NCBI GenBank assembly: GCA_022447545.1
Contig: JAKVBI010000013.1
Span: forward strand, 180,726-234,798
Length of the DNA stretch: 54,073 nt
Source: Myxococcota bacterium
GTDB lineage: Bacteria > Myxococcota_A > UBA9160 > SMWR01
Reading direction: 5' to 3'
Shown here piece by piece: positions 33,944 through 43,261 of the stretch. The position numbers and the translations under genes are program-made. The notes beneath the pieces were generated by a model. It saw only the letters and a program-made list of their open reading frames with translations, did no database searches and was not told the DNA's origin. Position 1 is the stretch's first letter; each line of letters opens with the position of its first letter.

Positions 33944-35029
33944 ATGACAAATACCGAGAGGGCGGTTGCAATCATCCTGGCCTGTAGCGTTTCGTTGGCG
34001 TGTAGCGAAGAAGCGTTGGATTGCAGGCTGAATGAGAACATTGTAAACGCCGGTTCGGATATCAGCCCCATCCATGATCCCTCGATGATCAAGGCCGATG
34101 GTTCCTACTATATCTATTCTTCGAGCCAACTGGGTTCGTTCTATACGTCGTCGAACATGCGCGATTGGTCAATGGCCGGAACGATCTTCGACGAAATTCC
34201 CAGTTGGCTCCGCGAACAGATTCCAGGAGCTGACCATATTGGGTCACCAGATATCTCCTACTACGATGGCCAATATCTCCTCTTCTACCAATCCCATGAA
34301 TCCGAGACCTGCAACGCTGCGACCGGGCTGGCAATCAACGCAGCACTGGACCCGGAGAGCCCCCACTACAGCTGGACAGATCGTGGCCAGGTCCTGAGAT
34401 CAACGCCATATCTTTCGAGCATCGATGTGATTTGTGGGGATGACGAGGCGATCTTCAACGCGATCGACGCACATTTTTTCCAAGACATCGATGGCAGGGT
34501 CTGGTTGGTCTTTGGCTCGACGATCGGAGGAATTAAATTGATTGAGCTCGATCCAAGTAGCCTGACGCTGTTGCCCAAGTCTGATTACATCACTTTGGCG
34601 CAGCGATTCTTACTACAGAAGGATCCGGTCATCGAGGGTGCGCACATTGTTCATCGCAATGGCTACTACTATCTCTTCTTGTCGTTCAACCACTGTTGTA
34701 AAGGTGAAGATACCGCATATCAAGTTCGCGTCGGTCGCGCAAAAAAAGTGACCGGTCCCTATTACGATAAGTCCGGTTGGCCTCTCGAATGGGGAGGTGG
34801 AACGCTCGTGATCGCACGAGATGGGTCACTCATTGGTACAGGCCATAGTGCCTTCTTCTCGGAAGAAGACACCGATTGGTTGGTGCATCACGCCAAAGAT
34901 TCAGAGAACGATTTTCTACCCATACTCAACATTAGAAAAATCGAGTGGGGCGAAGATCTCTGGCCCTCGGTTTGTCGAGAGGTAAGCTTCGGAAATGCGG
35001 GGGGCGAGCGCGACGCGGCAACCGAGTGA
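33944..35029 (+). CDS. GH43 family arabinan endo-1,5-alpha-L-arabinosidase-like lipoprotein
   Basis: A 361-residue protein, starting at the ATG at 33944 so that a short signal comes first ('RAVAIILACSVSLACSEE', possible lipobox Cys20 although the -3 position is Ser). The five-bladed propeller of GH43 is suggested by 'SPIHDPSMIKADGSYYIYSS' (Asp45, the general base), 'DAHFFQDIDGRVWLVFGS' (pKa-modulating Asp) and 'PVIEGAHIVHRNGYYYLFLS' (Glu, the general acid). The family cuts alpha-1,5-arabinan or related arabinose polymers. An earlier ATG at 33857 overlaps the previous gene and would add 29 residues without pattern. It is probably anchored at the cell surface or in the periplasm. No other arabinan genes are near. 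Confidence 0.88.
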   Translation: MTNTERAVAIILACSVSLACSEEALDCRLNENIVNAGSDISPIHDPSMIKADGSYYIYSSSQLGSFYTSSNMRDWSMAGTIFDEIPSWLREQIPGADHIGSPDISYYDGQYLLFYQSHESETCNAATGLAINAALDPESPHYSWTDRGQVLRSTPYLSSIDVICGDDEAIFNAIDAHFFQDIDGRVWLVFGSTIGGIKLIELDPSSLTLLPKSDYITLAQRFLLQKDPVIEGAHIVHRNGYYYLFLSFNHCCKGEDTAYQVRVGRAKKVTGPYYDKSGWPLEWGGGTLVIARDGSLIGTGHSAFFSEEDTDWLVHHAKDSENDFLPILNIRKIEWGEDLWPSVCREVSFGNAGGERDAATE

Positions 35030-35255
35030 TCGGTATGCTCCCATGAATTCAGAGAAATACGGTTATCTTCCATCGATCCCATGCTCTTTGATGGACCATC
35101 CAGTGTGGAGCGTGTCTTTCAGGGCGCGACCAAGAAGCGAAAACTAGGGGCGAAGCTGAGGGCATCGAAGTTCTCAGTTCTTCCCAAGGCGATTTCAAGC
35201 CATTGGAAGGGTGAAAGACTTCGAAACTCGACCGATGTCAGAACAAGGAGATCTC

Positions 35256-35660
35256 ATGGATGTGAATGGGAGTTGTCACTGTCGTGCAGTTCAGTTCGAG
35301 GCAGAGATCGATCCGAAGCGCGTGGGAATCTGTCATTGCACGGATTGCCAGATCTTTTCCGGATCCGCATTCCGGACGTCAGTCCTGGTTCCGGGACGCG
35401 ATTTTCGACTCGTGAAAGGAGAGCCGGCGACCTACGAGAAAATGGCGGATAGTGGAAATGCGAGGCAGTTGGTCTTCTGCAATTTGTGTGGGACCCACGT
35501 TTATGGAACCACTCCGAACATGCAAGATCCGGTCTATAGCCTTCGCGTGGGTGTTCTTTCACAGCGAGCAGAACTTCGGCCCTTTGCTCAAGTCTGGTGC
35601 CAATCCCAAGTTCCCTGGGTGGGAGACATGGCCGATATTCGTCGTTTCTCTACCCAGTGA
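35256..35660 (+). CDS. GFA family (glutathione-dependent formaldehyde-activating/CENP-V fold) zinc protein
   Basis: A 134-residue protein from the ATG at 35256, which has AAGGAG upstream; earlier starts at 35211 and 35235 are in frame. Zinc-binding cysteines appear as 'GSCHCRAVQFE' (CxC), 'GICHCTDCQIFSG' (CxxC region) and 'FCNLCGTHVYG' (CxxC), the pattern of the GFA family. The family name comes from an enzyme proposed to join formaldehyde and glutathione; for most members the reaction is unknown. It stands alone between the arabinanase and the CoA-transferase. The 226 bases before it show no other gene. Confidence 0.9.
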   Translation: MDVNGSCHCRAVQFEAEIDPKRVGICHCTDCQIFSGSAFRTSVLVPGRDFRLVKGEPATYEKMADSGNARQLVFCNLCGTHVYGTTPNMQDPVYSLRVGVLSQRAELRPFAQVWCQSQVPWVGDMADIRRFSTQ

Positions 35661-35721
35661 TTCAGGTATTCCGTATTTCAGAAAGAGTGCTCTGACCACG
35701 AAAATCGGTTGGCAATTTTCT

Positions 35722-36954
35722 TCAGGTCACGACCCCATCCACCTTGAGCTGAAGGATCGTATCCATGTCGCGACCCAATTCGGTCAGGATCTCGTCGGTG
35801 TGTTCTGCGAAGAGCGGGGCCCTTGTCAATTCCGCGGGAACTTCGTCGAACTGCACCGGGTTGGTGACGAGCTCGCGGTCCTTGCCGTCGGCATCTTTGA
35901 GCTTGGCGATAAACCCATTCGCGCGCAACTGCGGGTCGTTTGCGACCTCCGTGATTGTCTGCACGGGTGCCCATTGTCCCTCGAGCGTCTGAAGTCTCTG
36001 CATCCACTCGCTGTAGGGACGCTTTCGAAACTCTTCTGAAACGATGGCCGCGCCCTCTTGTGCATTCGACATGAGCTTCTCAGCCGTATTGAAGCGCTCA
36101 TCGTCGATGAGGTCTTCGCGCTCGATATGGCGGCAGAAATCGGCCCAGTAACGGCCGGGCTGGAGCATCGTGAGGTTGATCCAGCGCCCGTCTTGAGTCT
36201 GAAAGTTTCCTGCAACCGGGTTCATGGCAGCAACGCCGGTATTTGAAAGCGGCGGCGGGCCCTCGATGTCCCCCACTGTAAGGGCGATGTTCACCCCGTA
36301 TGCCATTGCCCAAGCTCCCACACTCATGAGTGACACGTCGACGATTGAAGGTTCGCCTGTGCGCTCTCGTGAGAACAAGGCACCTGAGATACCGCCTGCG
36401 ATGGTCATGGCTCCCATCGAGTCTCCGAACGCACCTGTGGGCATGCCCATCGTGCGTGGTGCATCGGGCGGTGTCACGGCCCACGCAGGACCCATACGAT
36501 TCCAGAAGACGCTGCCATCAAAACCACCCTTCCATGCTTCTGGTCCACGCGCGCCGTGGGCCGTGCCTCGTACATAGATGACATTCGGGTTGACGCTGCG
36601 AATGTCGTCGACCTCGATCTTGAGCTTCTCCCGGGCATCGGGCATGAAATTCGTAAGGAAGACATCTGCATCGCGGACCAGTTCGTAGAGAATCTCTCGG
36701 CCGGTGGGGTGATCCAATGCGAGGCCGATGCTCCGCTTCCCACGGTTTGGGTGCTCCATGATCGGACTGAACGATCCACCATCTCCAGCCGACGCCGTTC
36801 CCAGGTTGAGGCCTCGTTGGGCGTCACCTGCTACCGGGTGTTCGATCTTGATCACGTCTGCACCCCAATCCGCCAGGATCCCTCCTGCAGCTGGTGTGAA
36901 CGTGAACTGGGCAACCTCGACGATTCGAATCCCTTCCATCGGCCGATGAGACAT
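35722..36954 (-). CDS. Family III CoA-transferase (CaiB/BaiF type), first copy
   Basis: A 410-residue protein. It begins with the family's CoA-binding start 'MEGIRIVEVAQFTFTPAAGG' and 'WGADVIKIEHP', and has 'KRSIGLALDHPTGREILYEL' and 'NVIYVRGTAHG'. The catalytic Asp, which carries the acyl group as an anhydride, is expected in 'GAFGDSMGAM'; 'DVSLMSVGAWAM' follows. AAAGGAGAA before the ATG is a good ribosome site. These enzymes move CoA between carboxylic acids and act in catabolism of carnitine, oxalate, bile acids and aromatic acids. The acid used here is unknown. Downstream there is no coupled partner; it converges with the GFA gene. Confidence 0.93.
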   Translation of the reverse strand: MSHRPMEGIRIVEVAQFTFTPAAGGILADWGADVIKIEHPVAGDAQRGLNLGTASAGDGGSFSPIMEHPNRGKRSIGLALDHPTGREILYELVRDADVFLTNFMPDAREKLKIEVDDIRSVNPNVIYVRGTAHGARGPEAWKGGFDGSVFWNRMGPAWAVTPPDAPRTMGMPTGAFGDSMGAMTIAGGISGALFSRERTGEPSIVDVSLMSVGAWAMAYGVNIALTVGDIEGPPPLSNTGVAAMNPVAGNFQTQDGRWINLTMLQPGRYWADFCRHIEREDLIDDERFNTAEKLMSNAQEGAAIVSEEFRKRPYSEWMQRLQTLEGQWAPVQTITEVANDPQLRANGFIAKLKDADGKDRELVTNPVQFDEVPAELTRAPLFAEHTDEILTELGRDMDTILQLKVDGVVT

Positions 36955-37182
36955 ACGATTCTCCTTTCCTGCTTAGAGTAATCTTTTCGGGGAGAGAAAT
37001 GAACTAGCATCGAGTTCCCTGCCTTCGCGATTTCGCAGGGCGAAAGTGCCGATGACGACATGTGAGAAGGCACGGGAATCGGCGATTCACTCGTGCCTAG
37101 CGAGATGGGCGTTTTCTGAGTCTTTTTAGGATCGGTGTATACTCATATCCGATCGAGAATCGCCAACGATCCGAGAAACCGC

Positions 37183-39126
37183 ATGAAAAACGATGGCGGC
37201 TTGAGTCCAATGGGCGGTCGAGACTCGCCTCTGCTGCGGGTTATTGGCTTTGTGATCGCGCTGGTTGCAGTCACCGGGTTCGTGCGGATCGTGCTCAAAG
37301 AAAATGCATCCGATCACCGTGCGACGTTCGACTCGATGCGTCCCCTCGAGTTGAAGGGAGAGGAATACGTTAGTTCAGACGCGTGTGCGAGTTGCCACCC
37401 TCACGAGTACGGAACCTGGAGCGAATCCTACCACCGAACCATGACTCAATTACCCGACCGCGAGAGCGTGGTCGGGCGTTTCGATGGAAAAGAAGTCGAG
37501 TTTCTGGGAACGACGATTCGTCCTTTCCGTCGCGGAGACGAGTTCTGGGTGGATCTTCCCAATCGCCAATGGGAAGAGGGAAGCGACGAGCCCAGGCGTG
37601 TCGAGAAACCCGTTTTGCTCACCACGGGCTCACATCATCAGCAGTTGTATTGGCTTCCCGGTAAGAGTCCGCGCTCTTTGGTGTTGATGCCCCTGGTCTA
37701 CCTCACGGAAGATCAAGAGTGGACACCGCGTCAGGCTAAATTTCTGAAACCCCCCATCTCGCATCTTGGATTCGATCGCGTTCGATGGAATGAATCGTGT
37801 ATCCAGTGTCACTCGGTCCACGGAAGACCTAGACCCCAAAAAGGCATGGGGGCGTTCGATACCCACGTCGCAGAATTCGGTATCGCGTGCGAGGCATGTC
37901 ATGGACCGGCCGAGAATCATGTGGAGACCAATCGCGATCCTTGGCGCCGCTACGCGCGCTACTTCGACGACTCGGGTGATGAAACCATCGTCAATCCGAA
38001 AGAATTGACTGCTGATCGATCCTCACAAATCTGCGCTCAATGCCATGGGTTGAGTGAATCCTACGCACCCCCAAACCCAAAGTTCTACGAGTGGCTCGAG
38101 AATGGTTTCGATTTCCGCCCAGGCGAGGATCTGAGCGAACATCGTGTGTTTGCGGATCTCCGGACCAGAATTGGTGAACCTCGCTGGGAGGCCGGCGATG
38201 TGGGAGAGGCGAGCGGGCTAGGGATGTTCGTTTGGTTGGACGGAATGATTAGAATTCGAGGTCGTGAGTACACGGCGATCGCCGAATCGCCCTGCTTCCG
38301 TGGTGGTGAATATGGGTGTCTTTCATGCCATACCATGCATCAACCCGAGGATGATCCTCGATCACGAGAAGAGTGGGCAAATGGCCAGCTCAAGCTCGGC
38401 ATGGATGGCGATCGGGCATGCCTGCAATGTCATCCATCTTTCGAGACCGAGCAGGCTCTCGTTGAGCACACCTATCACGAGGCTGATTCTCCCGGAAGTC
38501 GCTGCCAGAATTGTCACATGCCATACACCGCCTACGGGTTGCTGAAATCCACACGCAGCCACGAGATCGATAGTCCCAATGTTCGCACGAGTACCGAGGT
38601 CGGTCGGCCCGATGCATGCAGCTTATGCCACTTGGACAGGCCCCTGGCATGGAGTGCACAACATCTTCACGAACGGTACGGAATTCCGGAACCAGAGTTG
38701 AACGACGATCAAAGCGACGTTTCCGCAGGGGTTCAATGGGCCTTGGCCGGAGATGCGGGCCAGCGCGCGCTGATCGCATGGGCGATGGGTTGGGGCCCCG
38801 CCCGTCAGGCTTCGGGTGATTCGTGGATGCCTCCTTATTTGGCAGCTCTGATGTTCGACCCCTACGATGCGATTCGCTACATCGCGAAGAAAAGTTTGAG
38901 TAAGTATCCGGAATTTGAAGGCCTTTCCTACGATATTTTTGCCCCTCGTGAAGATCGTCGAGCCATTGTCGACAGTCTCGTTCGTCACTGGACAACGGCA
39001 TCCCCTCGATCGGAGCGACCGACGAGCGAAGCGATCCTATTCAATGCGAACGGTGAAATAGACAACCGAGCATTTCATCAACTTCTTTCTCGGCGAGACA
39101 ATCGACCCGTCACACTTGCCGAGTGA
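37183..39126 (+). CDS. Membrane-anchored octahaem cytochrome c protein
   Basis: A 647-residue protein from the ATG at 37183. One N-terminal transmembrane helix ('LLRVIGFVIALVAVTGFV', about 17-36) anchors it, with the rest outside the cytoplasm. Eight CxxCH haem sites can be read in order: CASCH, CIQCH, CEACH, CAQCH, CLSCH, CLQCH, CQNCH and CSLCH. Extra His in 'SYHRTM' and 'TTGSHHQQLYW' may be distal ligands. The last 150 residues have no haem site and contain 'DPYDAIRYIAKKSL', a HEAT-like repeat. Related proteins occur as periplasmic multihaem c-type cytochromes next to TPR proteins; the electron partner is unknown. It stands alone, with 228 bases before it. Maturation needs cytochrome c assembly genes not in the window. 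Confidence 0.9.
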   Translation: MKNDGGLSPMGGRDSPLLRVIGFVIALVAVTGFVRIVLKENASDHRATFDSMRPLELKGEEYVSSDACASCHPHEYGTWSESYHRTMTQLPDRESVVGRFDGKEVEFLGTTIRPFRRGDEFWVDLPNRQWEEGSDEPRRVEKPVLLTTGSHHQQLYWLPGKSPRSLVLMPLVYLTEDQEWTPRQAKFLKPPISHLGFDRVRWNESCIQCHSVHGRPRPQKGMGAFDTHVAEFGIACEACHGPAENHVETNRDPWRRYARYFDDSGDETIVNPKELTADRSSQICAQCHGLSESYAPPNPKFYEWLENGFDFRPGEDLSEHRVFADLRTRIGEPRWEAGDVGEASGLGMFVWLDGMIRIRGREYTAIAESPCFRGGEYGCLSCHTMHQPEDDPRSREEWANGQLKLGMDGDRACLQCHPSFETEQALVEHTYHEADSPGSRCQNCHMPYTAYGLLKSTRSHEIDSPNVRTSTEVGRPDACSLCHLDRPLAWSAQHLHERYGIPEPELNDDQSDVSAGVQWALAGDAGQRALIAWAMGWGPARQASGDSWMPPYLAALMFDPYDAIRYIAKKSLSKYPEFEGLSYDIFAPREDRRAIVDSLVRHWTTASPRSERPTSEAILFNANGEIDNRAFHQLLSRRDNRPVTLAE

Positions 39127-39462
39127 CAGAAGTTCACAACCTCATCTCTTCGGGACGCAACTGGGAATAATGACCACTGAGTGGGTACGGCGGTGCTCAG
39201 TTTTCTCCTCTCGATGCCCGAGTCGGTTGGGTTAGCGCTTAGGGTCGGGCGATCCGGTACGTGTGTTTCAGGGAATTGTTTCGTGATGGGCAATCGCTTG
39301 GCTTCGTCGAACCGGAACCGATCAATTGGTAGAAACGTCTAGAAATTCGATTCGAGGCGGTAGGTGTAGGGTGAGTCAGGTGAAACGGAGCTTCACGAAG
39401 TACCGACCTGATGAATCTCAGGTCGAGCGACTCAGGGGGGCACTCAAGCGGGATTGGTGATT
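39127..39462. other. Convergent intergenic region with a weak hairpin
   Basis: These 336 bases lie between the ends of the octahaem gene and the DUF1214 gene. The only structure I see is a 7-bp inverted repeat with a 6-base loop at 39405-39424 (GACCTGA/TCAGGTC), without a T-run, so it is at best a weak terminator. No RNA gene or small protein is recognisable. Confidence 0.4.
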
Positions 39463-40707
39463 CTACTCGGTCGCTTCAGGGCGCAGAGACTCGACGGGAA
39501 CCACTCGCGTGGTCACTTCAGGGGCTGACGCTTGCCCGAGGCGCGCGAAGCGAAACGACATGAGCCCTCGCTGGTGTCCCTGAGTGCCGATCCAGTTGGG
39601 GAGACCCGGATTCTGTTCGGACACGACGATCATCACCGATCCGTCAGCTGCTCGATGGGCTGAAAAATTGTTGACCGCGACAGTAGCGACCCTCCAGTCG
39701 AGACTCTCCATCCAGATGTTCATGGGGAGAAAGTTCCAGTAGGGAACCTCGGGAGGAACGAAACTCAATAGCAGGGCTTCGTCGGAGTCGATTTGCCAGG
39801 CTCCTTCGAGATAAACCATTTCGGAAGGGGTGAGTAGTGTTCCGTCGTCTTCCATCTGCCCGATCTGATTGGGACCCAGACGCTTCAGGACTCCGGGATA
39901 CCAGCCTCCCCAGATCTTCACGGTTTCGACCAGGAACGCCCCAGCGCCAAGCAAGCCCCGCGCTAGATCAGCCTGTGTCATAGCTCGAACCGGTGGCTGC
40001 TCATCGATCAATTCGATTTCGAGCGGAAGTCGGTCGTTCTGTTGCGGAGAGGCGAAGTAGCGTCGAACTAGGACGGTTTCGGCGTCTGGTTCAAGCCGGA
40101 TCCAGTTTCCGGAATGGGGTTGAGTAGCCAGGATCACCTCAAATCCGCCGCCTTGCTCGAGGATCAGGTCGCTCTCGTCGAGGTATCCGATCAGGCGACG
40201 TTTCGCATTTTCGTCGTCGAAGCTGAGCCCGCCGCCGTACACACCGAACTCAATCAGTTCTGTGGACACGACCCCGTCGGACCACCTTCCACGAATCCGA
40301 TAGGCGCGTCCTCCGTCGATTGAGGCGGCGTGGTACAGCTGGTCGGGGTTGTCACCTGCGAATTTTCGATGTGCGGATTGCAGCCTGTAGAATTCCGGTA
40401 CATCGCTCTGGCTGTATTCGAGAAAGCGATCGAAGCCAAGCGCGAGGGTTCGCGCCAGCAGCCGGTAGCCTTCGCGTTTTTCGAGCTCGTCGTCTGAATA
40501 AGACTCGATGAGTGCTGCGGCTTCGGACATCGAGTTACCGAGATACTCCCAGCTCGACTCCGGGCTTCGCGCTGCGGCAAACATTTCCATGCGGGAGGGT
40601 CCACCCCCACAGGCCAAGGTGAGCATTCCGACTACGCATAGCCATTGGTACGGGGAACCGCCCAATGCCTGAAAGGTCCTAGGAATGTGGAAGATGCGAG
40701 TTTTCAT
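39463..40707 (-). CDS. DUF1214-like putative lipoprotein
   Basis: A 414-residue protein with a long N-terminus (1-20) followed by a hydrophobic stretch ending in 'VGMLTLACGGGPSR', so a lipoprotein signal is likely (lipid on Cys33, approximate). Met39 or another start would lose the signal, so the long form is kept. The central and C-terminal parts resemble DUF1214-containing proteins: 'NPDQLYHAASIDGGRAYRI' and 'GNWIRLEPDAETVLVRRYF', near residues 120-230. The function of the family is unknown. The gene is divergent from the Rieske oxygenase with 265 bases between. It may help an outer-membrane or periplasmic step of the same metabolism, but nothing in the sequence proves it. Confidence 0.75.
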   Translation of the reverse strand: MKTRIFHIPRTFQALGGSPYQWLCVVGMLTLACGGGPSRMEMFAAARSPESSWEYLGNSMSEAAALIESYSDDELEKREGYRLLARTLALGFDRFLEYSQSDVPEFYRLQSAHRKFAGDNPDQLYHAASIDGGRAYRIRGRWSDGVVSTELIEFGVYGGGLSFDDENAKRRLIGYLDESDLILEQGGGFEVILATQPHSGNWIRLEPDAETVLVRRYFASPQQNDRLPLEIELIDEQPPVRAMTQADLARGLLGAGAFLVETVKIWGGWYPGVLKRLGPNQIGQMEDDGTLLTPSEMVYLEGAWQIDSDEALLLSFVPPEVPYWNFLPMNIWMESLDWRVATVAVNNFSAHRAADGSVMIVVSEQNPGLPNWIGTQGHQRGLMSFRFARLGQASAPEVTTRVVPVESLRPEATE

Positions 40708-40972
40708 GGTTTTGCTCTTGCAACGAGCCCGCGAGTTGGGCCGGCCGATGTTCGCGTGAACCCGAAAAGAGTACCAGCGAGAGGTACGAGACGGCCAGAG
40801 TCGGCTGCGCCTTCAGCCGTCGTGAGAATCGCCCTCCACCGGACTTTCGAGCTGCTAGTGTTCTCGCGTGGAATCCGGGGCCAGGATGACGGCAGGAAAT
40901 CCGCCAGCTGGATTCGAGACATCATGACTCGATGCCACACCTCGATCAACCAACCTAGGGCGGTGTCCCGAG

Positions 40973-41917
40973 ATGGCACGAAACTTCCCCCATCCCATAC
41001 CAGCAAGTTGGTATGCGGTCGCCGTAAGTGGAGACCTCGCCATTGGCGAGGTGGTCTCGAGGGACTATTTCGGGCGTCAGCTCGCGGTGTTCCGAGGCGA
41101 AGACGGTAAGCCTGCAGTTCTCGATGCCCACTGTCCCCACCTCGGGGCACATCTCGCTCATGGGGGCACGGTCGTGGGATCCCGAATTCGGTGCCCCTTT
41201 CATGCATGGGAGTTCGAGGGGGCAACGGGTGTATGTGCCCATGTTCCCTATGCGAAGCGAATACCCGCTGCCGCACACGTTGGTGCGTATCCGACGGTGG
41301 AGAAGAATGGATTCGTATTTGCTTGGTACCACCCCCAGGATGCACCACCGAGTTTTGAACTTCCCGATCTCCGCGAAGCGGGTAGCGAAGACTGGTCAAC
41401 TCCAGATCGGTACGAATGGGAGGTGCGTACTCAGATCCAGGAAATGGGTGAGAATGGCGTCGACAGCGCACACTTCCAGTTCGTACACGGGGCGCTGAAC
41501 GTTCCCACCGCTGAAGTCGAATCCGATGGGCCGAGCCGTCGCAACTACCAGCCCGTGAATTTGAAGACTCCACGCGGAGAAGTCGACGGTGGAATCGAGT
41601 CTCAGGTGTATGGCATGGGGTTCGCAATCACCCGCTTTACAGGGATCTGCGAAACCCTGGAGCTCGCTTGTTCGACCCCCATCGATAAGGAGAGTGTTCA
41701 CGTTCGATATGCCTTTACCCAACCGCGCGTCGATGGTGCAGATCCTGTCGGGGGCGTCGCAGCCGCCATCATTCGCGATATCGTCAAGCAGATGAACGAG
41801 GACATTCCCATCTGGGAGAACAAGAAGTTCTGCGAGCGTCCGATTTTGTGCGATGGCGACGGCCCCATTCCCGAATATCGCCGCTGGTGCAAGCAGTTCT
41901 ATGCCGATGCCCCCTGA
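40973..41917 (+). CDS. Rieske non-haem iron oxygenase, KshA-like alpha subunit
   Basis: A 314-residue oxygenase. The Rieske cluster ligands are Cys54-Pro-His56 in 'DAHCPHLGAHLAHGG' and Cys74-xx-His77 in 'IRCPFHAWEFEG'. The catalytic iron site is 'ENGVDSAHFQFVHG' (Asn161, Asp164, His167, His172). The size and the 'CPHLGAHLAHGG' wording fit single-component-alpha types such as the 3-ketosteroid 9-alpha-hydroxylase oxygenase (KshA) and cholesterol 7-desaturase. The role is hydroxylation or desaturation of a ring system with electrons from a separate reductase, which is not in the window. The next gene, a CoA-transferase, overlaps its end by 17 bases, so the two are co-translated. A steroid-like substrate is inference. 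Confidence 0.88.
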   Translation: MARNFPHPIPASWYAVAVSGDLAIGEVVSRDYFGRQLAVFRGEDGKPAVLDAHCPHLGAHLAHGGTVVGSRIRCPFHAWEFEGATGVCAHVPYAKRIPAAAHVGAYPTVEKNGFVFAWYHPQDAPPSFELPDLREAGSEDWSTPDRYEWEVRTQIQEMGENGVDSAHFQFVHGALNVPTAEVESDGPSRRNYQPVNLKTPRGEVDGGIESQVYGMGFAITRFTGICETLELACSTPIDKESVHVRYAFTQPRVDGADPVGGVAAAIIRDIVKQMNEDIPIWENKKFCERPILCDGDGPIPEYRRWCKQFYADAP

Positions 41918-43139
41918 GTCCAGCACGGCCATTTCTCAGCCTCTCGAAGGGCTTCGCATTCTCGCCATCGAGCAGATGCAGGCCATGCCTTTCGGTACGC
42001 AGTTGCTTGGGCGGCTCGGAGCGGAGGTGGTGAAGGTCGAGCACCCGGTCGCGGGGGAATCAGGTCGATCCGCTGCCCCGTCGATTATCGATACCGATGG
42101 TTTGCAGGTGGGATCGACCTATCTCCGTAACAATCTCGGGAAGAAAAGCATCTGTATTGATCTCAAGCATCCCAAGGGCGTTGAACTCATCAAGCGTCTC
42201 GTTCCCCGCTTCGATGTACTGACTGAGAATTTCAAGCCAGGGACCATGGAGAGGTTGGGCCTCGGCTACGAGACTCTCAAGGCGCTTCATCCACGCCTCG
42301 TGTATGCGTCGGTTTCCGGTTTCGGGAGCCTACGTGATACGCCCTATGGGAGTTGGCCCGCTTATGCTTGCGTCGCCGAGGCGATGGCCGGGTTCTATTC
42401 GTTTCGACCAGAGCCGGGTCGCAGGCCCAACATTGGCGTTGCGGGTGCCATCGGAGATATCGGAACGTCGCTATTCTGCATGGTTGGATTGCTGTCGGCG
42501 CTGCGCAACCGTGACCGCACCGGCCACGGACAAAAGGTCGACGTCTCGATGCTTGACGCGATGATCTCCATCATGGATATGACGGTCTTTGGCCCGTCGA
42601 TCGGCATCACCGATCAAAGTGTTGCGGCGTGGCCCGGTTTGGTGAGTTCTTTCGAAGCCAGCGATGGGCTTTTCATCATACAGGTGGGGCGCGAACCACA
42701 ATTCGAACGTCTAGCACGGACCATCGGGTGTTCGGAATGGTTGGACGATCCTCGATTTGCGACTCGGGAGGGCTGGAGCGAACACCAGGAGAGCGTGATT
42801 CGCCCTGCGATCGAGGCCTGGGCGGCCCAAAAGACCAAGCTCGAAGCCTCTCGAATTCTTGCGGAACAGGGGGTTCCCGCGGGTCCGAGTTACGAAGGCG
42901 AGGAACTGCTGGGAGATCCCCATGTGCAGGCCCATGAAATGGTGGGCGAAGTCCCAGGACCTCCAGGAGAGCAAACGGTCCGGGTTCATGGAAACCCAGT
43001 CAAGTTCTCTGAAATTTCGGAAGCACCGGTAGAGCGCTGGCCATCGCTCGGTCAACACACCGACGAGATTCTGAAGGAAGATCTGACACTCACGGATGAA
43101 GATCTCAATGCACTGAGAACCGACGGCGTCATTCGCTGA
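41901..43139 (+). CDS. Family III CoA-transferase (CaiB/BaiF type), second copy
   Basis: A 412-residue protein from the ATG at 41901 (another at 41907); both lie inside the end of the Rieske gene. It opens with 'PLEGLRILAIEQMQAMPFG' and 'LGAEVVKVEHP', then 'KSICIDLKHPKGVELIKRL'. The catalytic Asp is expected in 'GAIGDIGTSLF', followed by 'GQKVDVSMLDAM'. It is distinct in sequence from the copy at 35722-36954. The overlap with a Rieske oxygenase gene suggests that a carboxylate made or met in the same pathway is activated by CoA transfer. The acceptor and donor acids are unknown. Confidence 0.92.
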   Translation: MPMPPESSTAISQPLEGLRILAIEQMQAMPFGTQLLGRLGAEVVKVEHPVAGESGRSAAPSIIDTDGLQVGSTYLRNNLGKKSICIDLKHPKGVELIKRLVPRFDVLTENFKPGTMERLGLGYETLKALHPRLVYASVSGFGSLRDTPYGSWPAYACVAEAMAGFYSFRPEPGRRPNIGVAGAIGDIGTSLFCMVGLLSALRNRDRTGHGQKVDVSMLDAMISIMDMTVFGPSIGITDQSVAAWPGLVSSFEASDGLFIIQVGREPQFERLARTIGCSEWLDDPRFATREGWSEHQESVIRPAIEAWAAQKTKLEASRILAEQGVPAGPSYEGEELLGDPHVQAHEMVGEVPGPPGEQTVRVHGNPVKFSEISEAPVERWPSLGQHTDEILKEDLTLTDEDLNALRTDGVIR

Positions 43140-43261
43140 ATCCCATGGCGAATTGATCGCAGGCCAATGTGCGACGTCCCAACTCCCGAAACCTCCTGAT
43201 GGAAAACGATCGATCAAAATCGACTCCCAACTTATGGCCGAAGGTCAAAGGAGCCTCTCGT

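Noticed and set aside
39405-39424. Seven-base-pair hairpin considered as a terminator
   Set aside because: It has no T-run and is short; such repeats occur by chance in a window of this size.
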